NCBI RefSeq assembly: GCF_000172175.1
Contig: NZ_ABJL02000001.1
Coordinates: 186,001-250,000, forward strand
Length of the DNA: 64,000 nucleotides
Reading direction: 5' to 3'
From: Bacteroides intestinalis DSM 17393
GTDB taxonomy: Bacteria > Bacteroidota > Bacteroidia > Bacteroidales > Bacteroidaceae
In this document: one piece after another, positions 61,012 to 64,000 of the stretch
Layout: the number at the start of each line of letters is the position of its first letter
Numbering within the stretch: the stretch's first letter is position 1
Made by a program: the position numbers and the translations under genes
Notes under the pieces: generated by a model
Seen by the model: the letters and a program-made list of their open reading frames with translations, nothing else
Databases searched by the model: none
What the model was told of the DNA's origin: nothing

Positions 61012-61518
61012 TTATTTTAGTGAGAGTACTTTTTCAATCTCTCCTTCAAAGTTAGGGGTGAATATGCCTTTCCCCATATTCTCTTTAATTTCTTCTACGG
61101 TCCAGAATCGTCCGCCGTCCAGTTCGTCACTGGGGGTGATTTCACCGTCGTAAACCGTTTTGTGTACAAAGACAAGCTCTTTCTCGCGTGCAGATTCAAA
61201 AACGTAACTCGTAATGGTTTCGGGAGTAAAGTCAGTAATGCCCAGTTCCTCACGTACTTCGCGCTTTAGAGCCATTTCTACACTTTCGCCCAGGTCTACA
61301 TGTCCTCCTACGGAAGTATCCCACTTTCCCGGCTGGATATCTTTCCATTCGGGACGTTTCTGCATATACAGTTCGCCTTTGGAATTAAAAACGTGAAGGT
61401 GAATGACCGGGTGCAAGAGTTTGCTACCATTATGGCATTCGCCACGTGTAGCGGCACCTGTGATATTTCCCTGTTCGTCGACGATAGGAAACATTTCTTG
61501 GTTATTATCGCTGTTCAT
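61012..61518 (-). CDS. NUDIX hydrolase
   Basis: A 168-residue NUDIX protein with a complete box, GGHVDLGESVEMALKREVRE followed by ELGI, binding Mg and hydrolysing a nucleoside-diphosphate-linked or similar substrate. The upstream MFPIVDEQGNITGAATRGEC and HLHVFNSKGELYMQKR pattern is that of the IPP isomerase-like subgroup (YfcD type) whose true substrates are mostly unknown. It lies 4 bases after queA on the same strand, so it is probably co-transcribed. Confidence 0.92.
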   Translation of the reverse strand: MNSDNNQEMFPIVDEQGNITGAATRGECHNGSKLLHPVIHLHVFNSKGELYMQKRPEWKDIQPGKWDTSVGGHVDLGESVEMALKREVREELGITDFTPETITSYVFESAREKELVFVHKTVYDGEITPSDELDGGRFWTVEEIKENMGKGIFTPNFEGEIEKVLSLK

Positions 61519-61522
61519 AATT

Positions 61523-62752
61523 TTACGGTATTAATAATGAAGAATCTCCATAACTCAGAAAACGGAAGTCATGGCCTAATGCGAAGTCATATATCTTTCG
61601 CCAGTTACCTTTTACAAAAGCCGAGACAAGCAATAGCAATGTACTTTGCGGTTGATGGAAATTAGTGACCATGGCACATACAATCTTGTAGTCGTATCCC
61701 GGTGCGATAATGATCTGCGTGCTGGTGTGCAGGGTTTCCATCTTGTGATGGTTCAGATAGTCGAGTATAGCTTGCAGGGCTTTTACAGATGTGATATTCG
61801 CAGCTTCTTCAGCTGTTTCATAAGGCTGCCATTGGCGGACGTGAAGTTCTTCTTCTGTGGCATCCGGATTTTTCAGTAGAGTAACGCCGATATGGTAAAG
61901 GCTTTCCAGTGTTCTTACTGAAGTAGTACCTACTGCAATTGCTTTTCCATCGTGTGCAATCAGCTTTTCAATGGTTCCGCGTGACACAGAAATATATTCC
62001 GTATGCATTTCGTGCCCTTCAATCTCTTCACTTTTAACGGGTTTGAAAGTACCTGCACCTACGTGTAATGTCAGTTCTTCAAGATCAATTCCTTTTTCTT
62101 TCAGAGCATCCAGTACACGGGGGGTAAAGTGTAGTCCGGCAGTAGGAGCAGCTACGGAGCCTTTTATTTTAGAATAAACAGTCTGATAGGTTTCCTTGTC
62201 ACTTTCCTGAGTATCCCGATTCAGGTATGGTGGAATGGGGAGTTCTCCGAATACTTCAAGAATATCAGCAAAAGTAATCTCCGGATTATTCCAACGGAAA
62301 TCAACCCAATGGCTGGTGCCATGACATTCACCACGAGTGGCAGTCAGAGTTATCGGTTGCCCTTTTACGGTCATTTCCCGTTTTAGCGTGCCTTCTTTCC
62401 ATTTCTTCAGATTACCGATCATGCAGAGCCAGGCAGCGTGTTCGGTTTGCTGAAAATTGAGGACATAGTCGTTTGGCTCAATGGGTTCCAGGCAAAATAC
62501 TTCAATCAGAGCACCGGTATCCTTGCGGAAGTGCAGTCGTGCCTGTATTACTTTTGTGTTATTGAATATCATCAGACTCCCTGCCGGCAGATAGGATGGA
62601 AGTGAAGTGAAGCGATCTTCGGAAACTTCGCCGTGACGGTAGACCAGGAGTTTGGACTGATCGCGTACTGGCAGAGGAAATTTGGCAATACGCTCATCCG
62701 GTAATGGATAATTGAATTCGCTGATACGGATATGTTTTGGATCTTCTTTCAT
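61523..62752 (-). CDS. queA: tRNA S-adenosylmethionine ribosyltransferase-isomerase
   Basis: A 409-residue enzyme adding the epoxycyclopentane ring from S-adenosylmethionine to preQ1 in tRNA, the penultimate step of queuosine synthesis. Typical segments are FNYPLPDERIAKFPL, MIFNNTKVIQARL, SKIKGSVAAPTAGLHFT, HVGAGTFKPV and ALGHDFRFLSYGDSSLL. A longer frame begins at 62776 with TTG, but the -7 box TACCTTTG overlaps it, so the ATG at 62752 is preferred. The protein is longer than the roughly 345-residue E. coli form because of inserted strands in the middle. Confidence 0.95.
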   Translation of the reverse strand: MKEDPKHIRISEFNYPLPDERIAKFPLPVRDQSKLLVYRHGEVSEDRFTSLPSYLPAGSLMIFNNTKVIQARLHFRKDTGALIEVFCLEPIEPNDYVLNFQQTEHAAWLCMIGNLKKWKEGTLKREMTVKGQPITLTATRGECHGTSHWVDFRWNNPEITFADILEVFGELPIPPYLNRDTQESDKETYQTVYSKIKGSVAAPTAGLHFTPRVLDALKEKGIDLEELTLHVGAGTFKPVKSEEIEGHEMHTEYISVSRGTIEKLIAHDGKAIAVGTTSVRTLESLYHIGVTLLKNPDATEEELHVRQWQPYETAEEAANITSVKALQAILDYLNHHKMETLHTSTQIIIAPGYDYKIVCAMVTNFHQPQSTLLLLVSAFVKGNWRKIYDFALGHDFRFLSYGDSSLLIP

Positions 62753-62773
62753 GATAAACTTCTTTACGGGCTG

Positions 62774-62781
62774 CAAAGGTA
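62774..62781 (-). promoter_or_regulatory. -7 box for queA
   Basis: On the minus strand TACCTTTG fits TAnnTTTG, 22 bases upstream of the ATG at 62752. Confidence 0.6.
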
Positions 62782-62826
62782 CGGATATTTATCGTCTTTT
62801 TTCTATCTTTTTTTATTGAGTTGCCG

Positions 62827-62834
62827 TATCTTTG
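62827..62834 (+). promoter_or_regulatory. -7 box for the Smr-domain gene
   Basis: TATCTTTG fits TAnnTTTG and lies about 63 bases before the ATG, divergent from the queA promoter. Confidence 0.55.
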
Positions 62835-62897
62835 TAGAACGATTGTTTGTTTAAGCAACTTCAATCATAAATTGTAAATAGCTAAATCGTAAATGAT

Positions 62898-64000
62898 ATG
62901 ATGAAAATTGGTGATAAAGTACGCTTCCTCAATGAAATCGGCGGAGGAATCGTGAAAGGATTCAGGGGGAAGGATATTGTATTGGTGGAAGATGCTGATG
63001 GCTTTGATATTCCGATGCCCATGCGTGAGTGCGTAGTAATTGATACGGATGATTATAATATGACCCGGCCGGTGCCGAAAGCAACTCCGAAGAAAGCGGA
63101 GGAGAAGCCGGTACGTTCTTCTATTTCTCACTCGGTTCAGGAAGAAAGTGAGATGCAGCGCTTGTCCAAACCGCAGGTATCTGTTTACCGTCAGCCAGAA
63201 ATGCGTGGTGGAGATATTCTGAATGTTTTTCTGGCTTTTGTACCGGAAGATATTAAGGCTGTTAGCACTACTCCTTTCGAATCTTATCTGGTGAATGATA
63301 GTAATTACTATCTGTATTACACTTACCTCTGTGCAGAAGGAAAAGCATGGAATGTCCGTTCCAATGGAATAGTAGAGCCGAATACGAAGTTGCTGCTGGA
63401 GGAATTTGAGAAGGTGGAGCTGAATGACCGTGAACATGTTGCAGTACAGTTCATCGCTTTTAAAGAGGATCGCTCTTTTGCTTTGAAGCCGGCAGTCAGT
63501 GTAGAACTTCGCATAGATACGGTGAAGTTTTATAAGCTACACACGTTCCAGGAATCAGAATTCTTTGAGACCCCTGCACTGATTTATGATATAGTGAAAG
63601 ATGATGTTCCTACCAAACAAGTGTATGTATCAGCTGAAGATTTACAGTCTGCTTTGCTGCAAAAGAAAACTGAAGATAAACCAAAGTCTCAGCCAATTGT
63701 GAAGCGCAGTGGACAAAATGGTATCATCGAGATCGATTTACATATCGGAGAACTGCTGGACGATATTAAAGGAATGAGTAACAGCGAAATATTGAATTAC
63801 CAGCTGGACAAATTCCGGGAAGTTCTGGAACAATATAAGAATAAACGTGAACAGCGCATTGTTTTTATTCACGGTAAAGGTGACGGTGTGTTGCGCAAAG
63901 CATTGCTGGAAGAACTGAAACGTAAATATCCGAATTTCCGGCATCAGGATGCTTCTTTCCAGGAATATGGTTTCGGAGCGACGATGGTGACGATAAAATA
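62898..64000 (+). CDS. DUF2027/Smr-domain protein (stop at window edge)
   Basis: The frame starts at ATG 62898 (or the next ATG, 62901: [16 protein letters not shown]) and stays open to the last base. The window ends after ...[10 protein letters not shown] and the first two bases of a stop (TA), so at most a base or so is missing. It has an N-terminal KOW/SH3-like segment (about 2-50), a linker, the DUF2027 beta domain (about 95-240) and a C-terminal Smr domain (about 280-367) with [11 protein letters not shown] and [15 protein letters not shown]. Smr domains occur in MutS2-like nucleases, but the metal-free nuclease role has not been shown for this family. Confidence 0.88.
   Translation, partial: MMKIGDKVRFLNEIGGGIVKGFRGKDIVLVEDADGFDIPMPMRECVVIDTDDYNMTRPVPKATPKKAEEKPVRSSISHSVQEESEMQRLSKPQVSVYRQPEMRGGDILNVFLAFVPEDIKAVSTTPFESYLVNDSNYYLYYTYLCAEGKAWNVRSNGIVEPNTKLLLEEFEKVELNDREHVAVQFIAFKEDRSFALKPAVSVELRIDTVKFYKLHTFQESEFFETPALIYDIVKDDVPTKQVYVSAEDLQSALLQKKTEDKPKSQPIVKRSGQNGIIEIDLHIGELLDDIKGMSNSEILNYQLDKFREVLEQYKNKREQRIVFIHGKGDGVLRKALLEELKRKYPNFRHQDASFQEYGFGATMVTIK

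Noticed and set aside
62865..63437. 190-codon minus-strand frame at the right edge
   Set aside because: It overlaps the DUF2027/Smr gene, which shows recognisable domains and a promoter on the + strand.
1..64000. tRNA, rRNA or tmRNA genes
   Set aside because: I saw no cloverleaf-like TTCGAATC arm with matching acceptor stem or any rRNA segment in the gaps between genes; a covariance search would be needed to exclude small ncRNAs.

Overview
The window is a piece of a gut-type Bacteroides chromosome. The evidence is SusC/SusD pairs, a hybrid two-component regulator (HTCS), serine-type sulfatases, DUF6266/DUF2027/DUF4827-type proteins found in Bacteroidales, and repeated TAnnTTTG -7 promoter boxes. 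The species cannot be fixed from the sequence alone; it resembles the human-gut Bacteroides that grow on glycosaminoglycans.

Both edges carry housekeeping genes. The left edge (1-4.0 kb) has an ECF-type sigma factor, a small conserved protein, rpe and comEC. The right edge (57.7-64 kb) has a DHH/NrnA-type phosphoesterase, a DUF4827 lipoprotein, glmM, a NUDIX hydrolase, queA and an Smr/DUF2027 protein whose stop codon falls at the window edge. Between them lies about 53 kb of mainly accessory DNA.

4.0-15.8 kb: a broken DUF6266 gene, a DUF2809 membrane protein, a beta-propeller lipoprotein, and a four-gene efflux operon (lipoprotein adaptor, RND permease, TolC-like protein, second divergent RND permease).

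15.8-28.7 kb, all on the + strand: an apparent peptide production and export locus, and the best candidate for an undescribed system. A membrane TPR-coil-HTH regulator is followed by a tandem array of about 1.8-kb units. Each intact unit holds a conserved promoter, a 79-residue double-glycine-leader peptide with four cysteines, a stem-loop, a six-bladed beta-propeller lipoprotein, and a 104-bp copy of the regulator's 3' end. One unit has decayed and is split by a small non-autonomous insertion that has terminal inverted repeats, a 13-bp target duplication and four iteron-like repeats. A third, divergent propeller follows. The export machinery comes last: a catalytically dead C39-like domain fused to VKOR and thioredoxin domains, a C39 peptidase ABC transporter, and an HlyD-like adaptor. 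I read this as four-cysteine peptides that are oxidised, cleaved after GG and exported. Their role (bacteriocin, signal or other) is open, with the propellers as partner or immunity candidates.

28.8-57.6 kb: a heparin/heparan sulfate utilisation locus. A long minus-strand operon runs SusC, SusD, GH88 unsaturated uronyl hydrolase, PL12 heparinase III, sulfatase, DUF3604 protein, ROK kinase, MFS transporter, DUF4962/heparinase II-III-like lyase, sulfatase. A second minus-strand operon carries an unrecognised toroid-type protein, the HTCS and a mutarotase. A divergent + operon carries a sulfatase and a PL13 heparinase I. Lyases would cut the chain, sulfatases and GH88 would trim oligosaccharides in the periplasm, and the MFS and ROK proteins would import and phosphorylate the released amino sugar.
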